Origin: Xestospongia bergquistia
Lineage: Eukaryota > Porifera > Demospongiae > Haplosclerida > Petrosiidae
Assembly (NCBI GenBank): GCA_963965975.1
Contig: OZ014422.1
Location: forward strand, 3,619,155 to 3,683,154
Direction: 5' to 3'
DNA: 64,000 nt
Shown here piece by piece: positions 1 through 11,699 of the stretch. The notes beneath the pieces were generated by a model. The model saw only the letters and a list, made by a program, of their open reading frames with translations, was not told the DNA's origin and made no database searches. A program made the translations under genes and the position numbers. Positions within the stretch are counted from its first letter, which is position 1. The number at the start of each line of letters is the position of its first letter.

Positions 1-161
1 AACAAAGAAAATGAACTAATAATAGATGCATTTCTTTGGAAACCCATGAACAGAAGAGAGATTGGAGGTCAACTTGAAGAAGTTGATTAGGCAGACTACA
101 GGCTTTTGGTAGAACCAAAGAGGAATAAACAGTAAGTAACAACTAAAACATTATTCTTTGG

Positions 162-370
162 GGAACTGTATTGTGATACCAACATATCTACATCAAACAG
201 TCATTTCATTAGCTCATAAAGGTCATCAAGTACTAGTAAAACCAAGAGATTATTATGAGATGTACGATTTCTAAGAATTGATGACAAAATCAAAGAAATG
301 ATTGAAAAGTGAATCCTATATCAGACCAATAGACCAGAGAACCACCCAGACACATTACAGATGTGTCCTG
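162..370 (+). pseudogene. Degraded Ty3/gypsy integrase zinc-finger (H2C2) fragment
   Basis: Reading from about 171 gives a stretch with the layout of the N-terminal HHCC domain of Ty3/gypsy integrases: a VIP-like lead, then 'LAHKGHQ' carrying the paired histidines, then (after a stop at 271-273 and a frame change) 'IDDKIKEMIEK', with 'NRPENHPD' after a second stop, where the family has its Cys pair and the post-finger linker. This domain normally helps integrase multimerise and bind LTR ends. Stops, a frameshift and loss of at least one Cys show a dead relic. No RT, LTR or catalytic core lies beside it. The call rests on motif order only; it resembles the lineage of the degraded element at 25-27.7 kb. 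Confidence 0.55.
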
Positions 371-559
371 TAGAGTGTTGTGGTTCTGGTATAAAGGCTC
401 TACTATCCAGTCAACTCAGGAGCTAAAATCTGTGTCACCAAAGCAATTGAATTTTCAAAAAACAATAATAACAACAGTTAAAAAGAAGAAATATTAAGAG
501 GAGGTAGCAGAGACATGGATGGAAGGTCCATTCAATCACAGTCACAAGGCTAGTTACCA

Positions 560-930
560 TATTACCATATCAGGCTAGTAGGTATTATCCCAAATCCTAT
601 CTACCTGGAAAGTACTGTCTGATAGTGGATCTGTCATGGCACAATAATGTCACAGACTCTAATTGGTGTAGTCTCACGTATGCTACATTAGACCATGCAG
701 CAGCATTTGTCAAAAAACTAGGTGGAAGATATCTATCTTCTGGAAAAGCTGGAACCCTAGTCAGCTTACAGAAGTATTCCAGTATGCAACCAGGATCAAC
801 CATTTCTAGCTAACAAGTGAAGGACTGTATACACACGTTATCCTTTCATCTCACTTATGCTCTGTACCAAAGATTTTCAAAGCAGTAGCAGACATGCTTC
901 TATGAGCTATGCATGGCAGGGGATGATACT
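560..930 (+). pseudogene. Degraded DIRS-like reverse transcriptase fragment
   Basis: A short open stretch (about 590-812) contains 'PGKYCLIVDLS' followed by 'CSLTYATLDHAAAFVKKLG'. It is followed in another frame by 'VPKIFKAVADMLL' (about 862-902). This order (K-x-R-x-I-x-DLS, then the SVND/LCSVTY-like region, then APKIF-AVAD) is typical of RTs of tyrosine-recombinase retrotransposons (DIRS/Ngaro-type) rather than Ty3/gypsy. The central catalytic Asp block and the YxDD box cannot be read, and the frame is broken between the two blocks. Only this fragment is visible; no recombinase or split repeat is adjacent. Moderate confidence in the RT call, lower for the DIRS assignment. Confidence 0.45.
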
Positions 931-3900
931 GACCACTTGGCTCTAATGCATGTCAGCCTTTATTGTATAGTTGCAACATGCCTGCATGAAGTGTCAAGCC
1001 TGTTTGTTCTATTTGGAGACACATATTAATTGTCTACAATTGTAAGAGTTACACTATAACATGTATCTCAAAATGGATTTTAGGGTAGATCTGGTGTGGT
1101 GCTCCTTTTTATAGCAAGGGGGATGGTCTTGGCAAGTTATCATGCTGGTTTACCTCACCCTGAATGTGAGAATGTTCAGTCTGAATAGTCAGGTAACCTA
1201 GGTTATGGAGACGTTACTCTGGTACTAAGAAAAGTGGTCAGAAATTTGCTCAGCAGCTGTCATAGCTGTCATAGTGGCAATGCTTCTGGCAACAGCTAAA
1301 TGGTGAAGTGAATGGACCAAACTAGTTCATTTTATAAATTGTCTATTTTGTATTTTTTTCACATTTCTATTATATAATCATATCCATACATGGACAAGTA
1401 TTTACATAACAAAAGACAACTAGCCATTTGATTAGTGTTAAGCCTGTTGTTTTGTATAGTGTAGCCTTTTTGCTTCTTCAGTCTGTATTTATTTGCTAGC
1501 ACTTGTTTGTATTGGTATGCATGTGTATTTATTCTGTGTCCTTTTTCAAGTGGGTGTTAAGAATTTAATAGGGTTCAAATGGCAATTCTTGGTGAAACAT
1601 TCTACACTCAAGCTTGAAATTTGGTATAATCTAAGAATATGATAAAAGATGTATTTTTGCATTATTAGTTCTAGATAAAGGAAAGATAGAGATATTTGTC
1701 ATGATGTACAGTTAGGGTAGAGTGTGGACAGTGATTACTACTGAATATTTGGCCTATTATGAAATTATCAGTGCCAAATGTGTATTGTTATGTATAATGA
1801 TGAGTTCTATGTACACTCTATATTTTGTGAAATCATTACTGTATTAACAAACATTTAGATAGTAGTTTCAAAGACATCCCAGTAGGTTGATGAAACACTT
1901 ATAAAAAGTTTAGATGAACATAAACAGATAAAACTATACTGCAACCAAGCAGACGTCAAATATGGCAAATGATTATGCAATTAGAATATTCCTCTTCCAC
2001 CATCTTGTTTGTGTGACTGGCTCTCTCTCTCCATTTTCCTTTGAATTAATCTTTTATTTTCAGTGTTCATTCTTTCTATTTCAGAAAACAAACAAGATTT
2101 TATTCTAAATATATTTGTCTAAAACATGTTAATGACACATGGTAATACAGATAGGCTTAGAAGATATGAGCTATGGAGTAGCTGTGACAAGAGTAGCAAA
2201 TACAACCACAAACTTTAATTAGACACTCCCATTAATTTATCACATTACTTTCAGTTTTGGCTCTCCTTTCAAGTTACGGACAACTGTAATGACGTGTAAC
2301 AAGAATCCTTCCATCAGCTTTCTCTCTATGCTTGACACATTTAGATATTTCCTACAAGCTTTTGTAAGTAGAAAGGATTTGCATTTATATCTTGTGGGAT
2401 TTCCAAGAGGTATATCTTGTGTGACGACATCTTGTAGGACTCACAAGAGATTTGTACATGTAGGACTGGCAACAAACAGATTGGTATATCTATATGGCTC
2501 ACACATGTCCATTATATGAGTGTCCAAATGGTACCTCATACAAAACTTATATAAATAGGTTATATATATTACTACTGGTTAAAGCTTAATAGAAACATTT
2601 TCTATATTTAATAATAAATAGGATAGTGGTTACTGAAACAAACTTAGGACATTACAGGACATGGACAAGTGACTATATGACATCATTTGAAATATGAAAA
2701 TGGTATATATACAGTGTAGATGTAGGTTATCACATGATCAGAAGCTATAAGAAAAACATATGGACTAGACTGAAATACACTGAGTGATGGTTGTTGTATT
2801 GCAATATGTACTACAAGATAACTTACTAAAAAACTTAATACATAGACATGACAACTGACAAAGTAAGAAAATAGCCATGACTTTAGAAAGAAACATTAAT
2901 AAGAAACCAAAGCCCAGTATGGCAGCACATGCATGCATAAAATAGGTGATAATAAGACTGTAGGCAATATAATGCAGTTAATTAGAAATTTAAATACAAA
3001 TTGACCTTTTGTAAGACAAAGAATACTCAATTCATACATAATAATAGTCAGATCACTTATAATTTACAGAACCAATAATTAATCCCTATATTGCATGACT
3101 AAAGCAGCATATTTACAACATATACAATTTGGCATTCTACAGTGAACTGCTCATGCATTTTTAAAAGCATAATGTAGCTTTAATATGATCAACAAAGCAG
3201 GTTATGTGAGTTTCCAGTTAATTGTAATATTTTTTGAGATTGAAAATACTGAATTGAGTATACAATTTACAGAAAATATATGAGATACAAAATTGATATA
3301 GTAAAAAACTGATATCAAAATTCAGCATATTTACTAACCTAAGAACCAGTCAAATGCCTTTTATTGACACAATAAGCACAGCTCTTGCACTATTAAAGAA
3401 ATCACTTTTTTGTGCAGTTATTTCTATTAAAGCAAGTGGAGAGGAAAACTTTGCACATTAAATACCCTTTCATCTAAGTAAGCAAGCTCTTTGAACATGT
3501 CATTTCACTCAAATTTAAGCTAACATTTAAAGTAATTTGCAATAGGCTCAATACCAGTTATATATTAACAGAAAAGAAGAGGTTATACATCTATAATAAA
3601 ACAATAGCATATTTTGTTAGCATATATATAGAATAGCTTCATGTAATTTTATTAACTTGGCTGTCAAAATAGTCAGTAGACTGTCTATACTGCCACCTAG
3701 CTTAAGCTTGTTTGATTTGCTTTCAAATGTAGTTATAACAAACAGTATAATTGTATGTACATATATAGTACAACTACACTGAGTCTACAGCTATTGGAAC
3801 AGATCTCAATATAGTGTACAATTAGTTTAATCTGATTGCTCTTTCTCTGTCTTTGAGATATACTGCAACAAAAATGACATTCAGAGCTAGTTTCTTTGTT

Positions 3901-5219
3901 GCTGCCTCTGTTAGGTTGCAATGCTTTTCAGATGAATAAAGAGAGAGAAGGTGACTTGACTGGATATAATTGACTGTAGACAAAGTGGCAGCGTTCTTCT
4001 TCATTGTAAAGAAGACCAGATTCGCTCATGTGGTTTTTTGAAGAAATGAGGCAGTAATAGTACTTTTAGGACAGAAGTTGGCGCCACCGAAGCAGTTTGT
4101 AGAAATGCGCATGGTCAGATCACCAACTATGTTACAATAAGTGTAATATAATTACAACAAAAAAAAATGATATTGATAACAAGAAACATATTTTACAATA
4201 TTGTCTATCTGAATGATATTTATAACAACAATGCATACAATGCAAAAATCTCTATGGTACATGTAGCATATAATTAGTTTAGGGTTTCCTCATCCAGACA
4301 CAATTCCACCTGCAAATTATGAAAACAATGTTATTGTTTTAGTTAGCTAGGACATAAATCATAAACAGCATCATCATTATAATGATGTTTAAGTTAGAGT
4401 AATAAAAGTGGTTATACCAGTGGTCTACTGTTGAGAATATTCCTGCTTGAAGTATTAAAAATTGTGTACAGACATTTGGTATCCATGAATCATGCATAGA
4501 TAGTACACAGGAAAACAATTGTAAAGGAAGGGCTTGCTTGTCATGTAGAAATCTCAACTAATAAAGATAAGTTTCATTTATAAATGTGTAATCCTGAACT
4601 TAATAGATTCAGCCTCTCCTCCAAATTATATTGCTTGATTCACAATATCTTGTTGATAATTGAGATCCATAAACCAAATAACCTCTACATGATCGTGGCA
4701 GTGAGAATAAGGACATAATACAGATGAAGATGAGGAAAGGCTACACTTTCATTAAAGAGTTTTATATGTACTGGTTATAGGAATATAGCATCTAATACTT
4801 TATATAATAATTATACTTTTATTTAAAGAGTGAAACTGATTTTCATCTGATGTTTTATATAATCAAAGTATTAACAAAAAGAGTATGGTCACTGAATTAC
4901 TGATGTTCATAATATAACAATATATGGTACATAAACTTATAAACTATAAAAAGTAGCAGAGGTTAGTTTTCATGACAACTTTAATTTTATATCAATTGTC
5001 AAAGTTTTCATTTTAAGTCATTAATTTGGTGTGTCTTAATGTTGAAGTTTCCTGTTTTTTTCATTGTATATATCAAAGCTATACTATGATGGAGTTTATT
5101 GTCTGATGATTTGTAGTCAATTGAAGTAGCTAGTTCACAGTATCTGCACTAAACTGTCCTAATGTTATCATTGGCTTTTAAGCCATATCCATAGCATATT
5201 GGGATGTAAATGGTGACTC
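931..5219. other. AT-rich intergenic DNA, no recognised gene
   Basis: About 4.3 kb with only short chance ORFs (76 aa or less). None shows a domain, coherent codon bias or paired splice sites that I can defend. Text-like repeats or clear inverted repeats were not obvious. Enhancers or non-coding RNA cannot be excluded by eye. Confidence 0.6.
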
Positions 5220-5241
5220 TTAACCCTTTTCGCGCATGCGC
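5220..5241 (+). repeat. Candidate piggyBac-type terminus at a TTAA site
   Basis: TTAA at 5220-5223 is followed directly by CCCTTTTCGCGCATGCGC. A TTAA target followed by a CCCTTT-like end is the signature of piggyBac transposons. It lies about 660 bp downstream of the stop end of the minus-strand piggyBac transposase relic, so it would be the 3' end of that element. A matching opposite end was not found between 7.5 and 8.5 kb, so the element appears truncated at its 5' side. Confidence 0.5.
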
Positions 5242-5880
5242 ATAAAGCAAGTAATTACTGCCAACGCACGAGTATTTTCAGGGTTGGAGTGGTTGCGTTT
5301 CAGCTCTTGTATCATCTCTAAACTGTCTCCTAGAAGTTTAGCTGTTTCAAGTTTGCTTCAATATGGATACCTGGATGTTTTGTTCTTCTTATGATTGGTG
5401 TATTCGTCGTCTACAAGGTAAGCATTATGTTATAACTACGCACACATTGTAAATGACGTATAAAGCATCTTTCAAGAGTCCCCATGTTTCTTTATTTGAA
5501 ATAGACTTAGATTATAGTAGGAATGAGTGGAATGTTTTTTATTTCTTCGTTGCAGTGTTTTTTGCGTTGTAGTACTAGTTCTTTGAGTGGGCGTGGCCTT
5601 CTGTTTTTGGAATGTACTTATATTGTGGTTGTAAAATAGAGCAATTAGGCATTTTTGAGGATAGTGAAATAGGTGATCACTAGCTACAGTGTAAGGTTAT
5701 TAGATGAACAAAAAGCTTCAGCCTTCGTATGTTGCTTTTGTCAGTAGCAAGACATGTGAAGCTTCTAGTAAGATGTACCATAATTACAAACCACAATTTC
5801 AAGACAATAGTTATACAATGCATTACAACACAGTACAAACAGTGACAAGTAAGTAATATTTATATAGTTTATTTATGTAG
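5242..5880. other. Presumed 3' non-coding part of the piggyBac element
   Basis: This lies between the candidate TTAA end and the transposase stop. It contains a short + strand reading (ATG at 5362 followed by 18 codons and a consensus-looking donor AAG/GTAAGC near 5418) that I could not extend to a second exon. Otherwise nothing recognisable. Confidence 0.35.
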
Positions 5881-7500
5881 CTAAATGATAATTAACAAGT
5901 TCGTGGTAACGTTCAAAACAAATGTCAGGGTGTAACGGTGGATTGTGTGTGCATGTTTTACAAAAAAAGAGATAGTGTCATGTCTTTGTCCTCTTTTAGA
6001 ATTGTTGCATACAATACACCTACGTCTTGACTGTCCTCGTTCAATATAATGACGTCCCTCGAACCTCTCCTCCAACCTGGTAGGCCACATGAGCTGTCGT
6101 CTTACATCTCCTACAGGCAACCCCTCACACAATCCAACTACCAGCTTACGCTGATAGTCAGAATGTGACAAATGATTTGAGGAAGTTGCCTTATAGAGGA
6201 TATAAGAATTCACAAGGCTGACCTCCAGCAACCAGAACATGAGCTTCCTCCACCACTTGATACTCCTCCTTCCAAATGAATAGTAACATCCATACTGATC
6301 AGCTATATCAACTCCACCCATGCTCTGGTTGTACTTGTCAACAACCAGAGGTTTCTTCCTGGTTTCTCCACGGCGACCTCGAACTGTCGTCATTGACCCC
6401 TGATAGACAGTGGAGATCATTACTGTTGGCTTCCCTTTGTCCCTCCATGCCAACACCAATTTCTTTCCATCTCTCCACGCCTTAGTTTCTCCCTTGTTCA
6501 ATTTGAAACTTTTGCCTCTTACCACACTTGGAAGCTGTTGCTGAGTCCTAACTAATGTCCCAGTGTAACCAGTGTTACACCTCTCTAGCTCATCGACCAA
6601 AGGGACACTAGAATAGAGCCGGTCAGCATTAATATGATGACCCTTGTGAAGATAATTTTCAACAAGAGCCAACACTATCTGGGTGAGGCTTGGGAGTTCA
6701 GGGTTACAATTTGACAGATATATGTCCTTTGTCTCACCTCCAGTGTATGGGATTATATTGAGAATAAACCCTGTAGCACTATCAGAAAAAAGGACTTGGG
6801 GCCCCATTCAATCGGTTTCAGTGGACAATATTGGCGGAAACCAACCATTGTTTCATCCGCTGAAATCTCACATCCAGGGTAGAAAACACTCTGAAATGTT
6901 GTAAGCAGTTGATCGAGAAGAGGCTTAACTTTGTCAATTCGTCGTAGTCTTGTTGATGTTGTGTCTTCTCGTAGATGTAACATCCAGAAGATCTCTTCAA
7001 ACCTGTTACGTGGAAGAACATCATGGAAGAACGGTATATAACTCTCCCATGATGTCTTCCAATAGCTAGCTCGTTCCGGGCAGTGCATTACCCCCATGTT
7101 TATAATAACCGCCAGGACCGCCTTCATCTCTTCTGTGGTGACTGGTCTCCACTTCACCCATCTGGATTTTGGAGTTAATTTTCCACCTCTCTCCTTCTCA
7201 GCAATAACATCACCAGCATACTCATTTGTACCATCAACAAGCATCTGAATTATTACGTCATTAAAGAAAAGAGAAGAAATCCAGTGGGGAAGAGTCTGCC
7301 GATAGTGAAATTTTTGGTCCTGGCTGTTCCATGAATGGGATAGCTGTTGGTGGAGTGTCAACTTGGAGGTCATCCACTGGTATCCACGGTTCAGCTCCAT
7401 CACCTCCTTTCCCGTTACTACTACAACCACCTCGTCCCCTAACACCACTGTAACAACCACCTCGTCCTCTACCACAACCTCCACGTCCCCTGCCATGCCT
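5881..7500 (-). pseudogene. piggyBac transposase, frameshifted
   Basis: This is a DDD cut-and-paste transposase of the piggyBac superfamily that excises and inserts at TTAA. Reading from the right: a Gly/Arg-rich N-terminus (RGRGG repeats, about 7400-7500), a DDE_Tnp_1_7-type core with the first Asp in 'SADETMVGF' (codon 6855-6857), the second in 'NADRLYSS' (6622-6624) and the third in 'GGVDIADQYG' (6307-6309), then 'WWRKLMFWLLEVSLVNSYI' and a C-terminal Cys-rich finger starting 'CIVCNNSKRGQ'. All three catalytic Asp are present. At least three single-base indels break it: near 7270 (RGG frame to core frame), near 6790 at an A run, and near 5962 at a run of seven A, which takes the C-terminal zinc finger out of frame. 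No in-frame ATG precedes the RGG region before a stop, so the start is unknown. Superfamily call is secure; it is inactive as read. Confidence 0.9.
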
Positions 7501-7646
7501 ATCACAACCTCCACGTACACTTCCACTACCACTTACTATTACAGGTAAGTTTTATAATGACAAACTCCACGTCCCCTGCCATGCCTATCACAACCTCCAC
7601 GTACACTTCCACTACCACTTACTATTACAGGTAAGTTTTATAATGA
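7481..7646. repeat. 86-bp tandem duplication (two copies)
   Basis: The segment starting CCACGTCCCCTGCCATGCCT at 7481 recurs at 7567 with the same following 60 bases, ending GTTTTATAATGA, so the unit is 86 bp (copy 2 ends at 7646). It covers the 5' edge of the piggyBac RGG-coding region. Near identity points to a recent local duplication. Confidence 0.9.
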
Positions 7647-7659
7647 TAATACAATATAT

Positions 7660-10430
7660 TGCAAAGTAATTTTTATCTTACCATTCAATTGTTCTTTTTC
7701 AGTCTCATCAACCACAACAATATTATCAGCTACTACATCAATTTCATCATCTATATATATATATTTTTTTTGCTTTATTGAAATAAATTATAATTAAATA
7801 TTATAATACCTAAGTCTTCATCAAAAATGTCACGAAAAATTAGGTAAATGATCTACGAAAAATTAGCACACTTACATTGGAATGTTTAGAATAAACTGTT
7901 GAGATTTATAAGAGTTAAAAAAGATCTTCTCAAGTGATGTTATCACTACAAAAATTGGATTGGTTTAAGAATTAAGAGATCATCTTGAGCAACGTTGTCA
8001 TCACTTGTGTATGTGCTCCGTAGTTTCAAAGTCATGGCTATTGTGGTCATCACTTTCTCTTTAGCTTTATTCATCAAGATAACTCAATTATTGATTGAAG
8101 TTGTGTTGCTCCATAAATATATCAACCTGATACATCTACTGTGACCAAGTATACTTGATAATTTAATTAATAAGGGGATAAAAGGATATGTAAAAAGTGC
8201 ATATTGTGCTGGTGATAGTGTAGGTGAAGTTGTCATTAGCGATATGGTGACATTTAATACCTTAGCACAAGATATTTTGACCAAAAATTTTCATGCTTTG
8301 AATACAGCTTGTAGTGGTGGATTAGCTTAATTGGAAAATTGAACAGCTTGAAGAACAACTTGAATTACATCACTTGGTCTAGTACCACATCACTAGTTAA
8401 ATTCTTAAACAAGTTGTAATCAATGAATGTATAAATGTATGATGTCCCAATCAAGTTAAGAAGTCAATAATAATCACAGCAAATAGCTAGAGTCCAAAAT
8501 CATCCCACCACACATGACTTTATTTTGTACCTATTTGTACACACTATGTAAATGCTACAGTTGATTATTTAGTTATAGTTGAATAAACAGAGAACACCTA
8601 AATACTTTAACAAAATCCATACTAGTCGTGGCAGGATATTCCTGTACATCAGTCAAGAAAATGCTATATTTTGCAGGATGGTGTTAAAGTGATGATTGTT
8701 TTCATAGTGCCAACTTTCAGCTCAATACTTCTACCTATACTTGGACACAACCATAACCACCAGATGACAACATACCTGTTGTGAAATGATCCAATGATGA
8801 CATGATGTCACCTGAGTATGAAGGACAACACTAAAAATGATAGGATGTTATGGGTTCACATGCACCCTCTACATAAATATCTCAAGATCAATATTGTCAC
8901 TTATTCTGTGGTAGAGTATATACCATTGAGCACAATCCATTTGATGTATCAACTGGTAAGAAGATTAAATTATTACATCTAATTGTCAGATATTGCTCAC
9001 TACAGTCATTGTCATGATCTAACCACTACTACTGATGAGTGATAATGATGATTGTTCTATTTGTTCTTCTTTTAGGTAAATGGATCATATCTCAGATCAC
9101 TGGACGTACAGTGAATGCCACCTGGTAGTTACTTTGAAATACAATATGAAGAAAAATCATCTCTGGTGGCTATGTTGAAGGTGCAGTATCAAATAGTCTC
9201 CATATATTGAATATCATCAAGTGTACAGTGGTAAGTTATTTTATCATACACTGAATGATAGCATGTTGTATGAGACATATTAGTTGAGTTCATTTCTCTA
9301 TCTAGCACAAGAATGCTGAGACCATTGCAACACTACAAAAGTACTTAACAATCTAATCAACTGCTCATGAGTTATTATTAGAAAAAATGTGTTAAGACTT
9401 GTCATCCCAGCAGAGGTCATCTCACCAGTAGAGTCTGTATATGAAGTAGTTGCTTAAGGTTTGTGGATTCAGGCGAATTTCATTTACCTAAAGATAGTAT
9501 TGTATCAGTATGCAGATGCTCTGAGGACAACAAACCAGTTACTATTGAGCTAGTGTTTGTGCTCATATAACTGATGAGAGACAGACACAATATTTGTTGT
9601 TTGTTGCTGCTAATTCTAGTCCATTGTGTTCAACTACATAGAAGTACATGATTTTTTATTTATAGAAGTTCTTAGTAAATACAGGTAATGGGATATATTT
9701 TGTTAGTTATGTATATAATAGTATATTGTATACATTTTGTGTGGACAGCATTGCCACATCATAAACAGTTAATGATGATCACTCATGAACAACATGTGAC
9801 AAACAGTTGAGCATTGATGTCTGTAGTGATAATAAAATGTCATCTTCTTTGAAATGACCTAATATCTTTAATATTGATTTCTATGTTTATATGATGTTTC
9901 ATTCTCTTGCTAGATATATCATTGAAAAGCTGTAGGAGCAATGTACAATGTTACAAAGTATATGACACGAGAAACTAGAATGATCATTGAAAGTGTTAAA
10001 AGATCATTCAGATCCTAACATTGTTGTTCTGTCAGTAGATGATAAATTAGTTAGAGTTAAGGCATCTTAGATATCTATACCTATTGAGAGAAGCTAAACA
10101 ATTTGATGATCAGTTTGCAATGAGTAGATGTAGATACAAGATACATGTAATAGAGATATTAAAAGTAGTTGTGACTGTTGACCATCATAGGATTGTGATA
10201 GACTAGAATATAGTCACAGTAACAACCCTAGTATACTCCGAAGGAATGACATTACTGTTATGACCCTGATGACCATCCCAAGTCACAGTAACACCAATAT
10301 TCTAGATTGCTTTGATACAATTGTAATTGCTCAAATGCTCACCTTAGGATTGTAACAAGACGTAACATTATCAGTCAATGTAACTTTGATCAGTATATAT
10401 ATTCCAGGATACTTTTACACAAGGGCTATG
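7660..10430. other. Intergenic AT-rich DNA, no recognised gene
   Basis: About 2.8 kb without a recognisable domain. A stretch near 9415-9580 (+) reads in short open blocks (for example 'HLPKDSIV' and 'EDNKPVTIELVF') and may be an eroded exon, but it carries stops and matches no family I know. Confidence 0.5.
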
Positions 10431-10436
10431 ACTGAT

Positions 10437-10465
10437 GACTATCCCAGAATTGTCCTGGGATAGTC
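10437..10465. repeat. Perfect 11-bp stem hairpin
   Basis: GACTATCCCAG, a 7-base loop, then its exact reverse complement CTGGGATAGTC. No adjacent T-run or gene suggests a function. Confidence 0.6.
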
Positions 10466-10711
10466 AACATAACATCAGTATTCTAACAATAGCCAGAATG
10501 ACCAGTCAATCTTGCAAATTTTTCTAACTAATTGACTTAGTACAGTTATAATTCTAGTATCTTTGTTCTAAATTAACTTCGTGTAGAACTTTAAAAATTT
10601 AGAAAAAAAATTACACAGATACAAACAATTATTGCAAGTTTTTGTAGAAGATATAAAAATACTACACCTTCTAATATATAAAAACATAAAGCCATGTGTA
10701 TGACAAGTTTG

Positions 10712-11613
10712 TTATTTGTGGTACCAATGAAAATGAGAACTGAATTGAAAGGAATGTCCAACATTGGTTTCTCTCTTGAAGTTTTTAACACTTTTCATAA
10801 ATTTGTGTGCCATTGGTTCAGTAATTTTCTTCTCTAGTTCATTAAAGGCAAGAGTGTTCTCATAGCGAAAGAGGTTTAAGTGCTCTAGTTTACATTCATC
10901 TCCTTCCAAAGGTGTTGTATTACAAGATACGACACATATACCAGAAAAGTCATCACTACCAAATGTATCGTAATCAAACATAGCGAGAAGAAGAATAGCA
11001 CCATCTTGTTTGAGTTGTGAAGGATCAGCAGTCCTAAGAGTAATATTACAATGAGAAAAAGACCTGGATGTTTGGGTAGATTAGCGTTTTCAATATTCAT
11101 TTTTATTTCACCAAACAAAAAATGTATTAACACCAAACGTTTCAATAGTCAGACTGACTATCTTCGTCAGTGGCTTAAATAATGACTATTGAAAGTTAAT
11201 ACATTTTTTGTTTGGTTAAATAAAAATGAATATTGAAAATAATAATATTACAATTACAGTATATACGCATATATAGTTACTGCAACATATTGTCTTTACA
11301 TATCTTGTAGAGACAAAATTTGGAGCTTACAATTCAAATGTCTCATTGAAGATTGGGTCTAATGTTTGTTTCTGCACAGTGGTTTTAAGGGGTTTGTATT
11401 CAACAGCAATAAATATTGTTGCTGGTAGTAGGTACAGCTTAACATAAGGGTCGCTTTTTCCTAAATCAATATGACTATGACATATGAAACTAGTTGACTC
11501 ACCACTTCGATCTAGACCAGGAATATGCTCAGCAAACAATACTTCAACTACTAATGCCTTCTTTGTAGAGTCATAAATATGACTTATATGAAGGACACCG
11601 TATTCATTCTTTG
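10712..11613 (-). pseudogene. C2-domain exons of an UNC13/BAIAP3-like gene
   Basis: Two exons encode one C2 (Ca2+/phospholipid-binding) domain. Exon A (about 11613 to 11331) reads 'YGVLHISHIYDSTKKALVV', 'GKSDPYVKLYLLP' and 'TLDPIFNETFEL', and ends at a GTAAGC donor. Exon B (from about 11033 leftwards) continues with 'GAILLLAMFDYDTFGSDDF'. These are the beta-strands and Asp loops (SDPYV; DYDTFG) of a synaptotagmin/UNC13-type C2. The preceding exons are MUN-like, so this would be the C-terminal C2 of a Munc13-4/BAIAP3-type vesicle-priming protein. The C2 frame itself looks intact and the AG (about 11614) and GT/AG sites are present, but the upstream part is decayed. The intron between the exons holds a foldback element. 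Being a paralogue remnant or a poorly resolved live gene are both possible. Confidence 0.65.
11086..11240. mobile_element. Foldback MITE in the C2-gene intron
   Basis: The left arm begins GTTTTCAATATTCATTTTTA and runs to about 11150; the right arm (about 11183-11240) is its near-perfect reverse complement, ending AAATGAATATTGAAAAT. The arms are about 55-60 bp with a spacer of about 35 bp and no coding capacity. It lies wholly inside the intron between the two C2 exons. The flanking target duplication is not clear. Confidence 0.75.
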
Positions 11614-11699
11614 AAAGAACCATTAAAATATATATAAACATTAATGTACAAGTATAACAATACTTCAATACCTGATGTTTTACTAAATCATGACAAAAT

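Noticed and set aside
2289-2519. 76-aa + strand frame
   Set aside because: No domain, no splice context, base composition as its surroundings.
5881-7500. Idea that the piggyBac gene is a domesticated, functional transposase
   Set aside because: At least three indels break the frame, including one that removes the C-terminal zinc finger.
7363-7548. Thr/Ser-rich + strand frame ending at an AG/GTAAGT-like site
   Set aside because: It is the complement of the piggyBac RGG region, whose minus-strand reading leads into a real domain. The donor-like site is inside the 86-bp duplication and has no partner.
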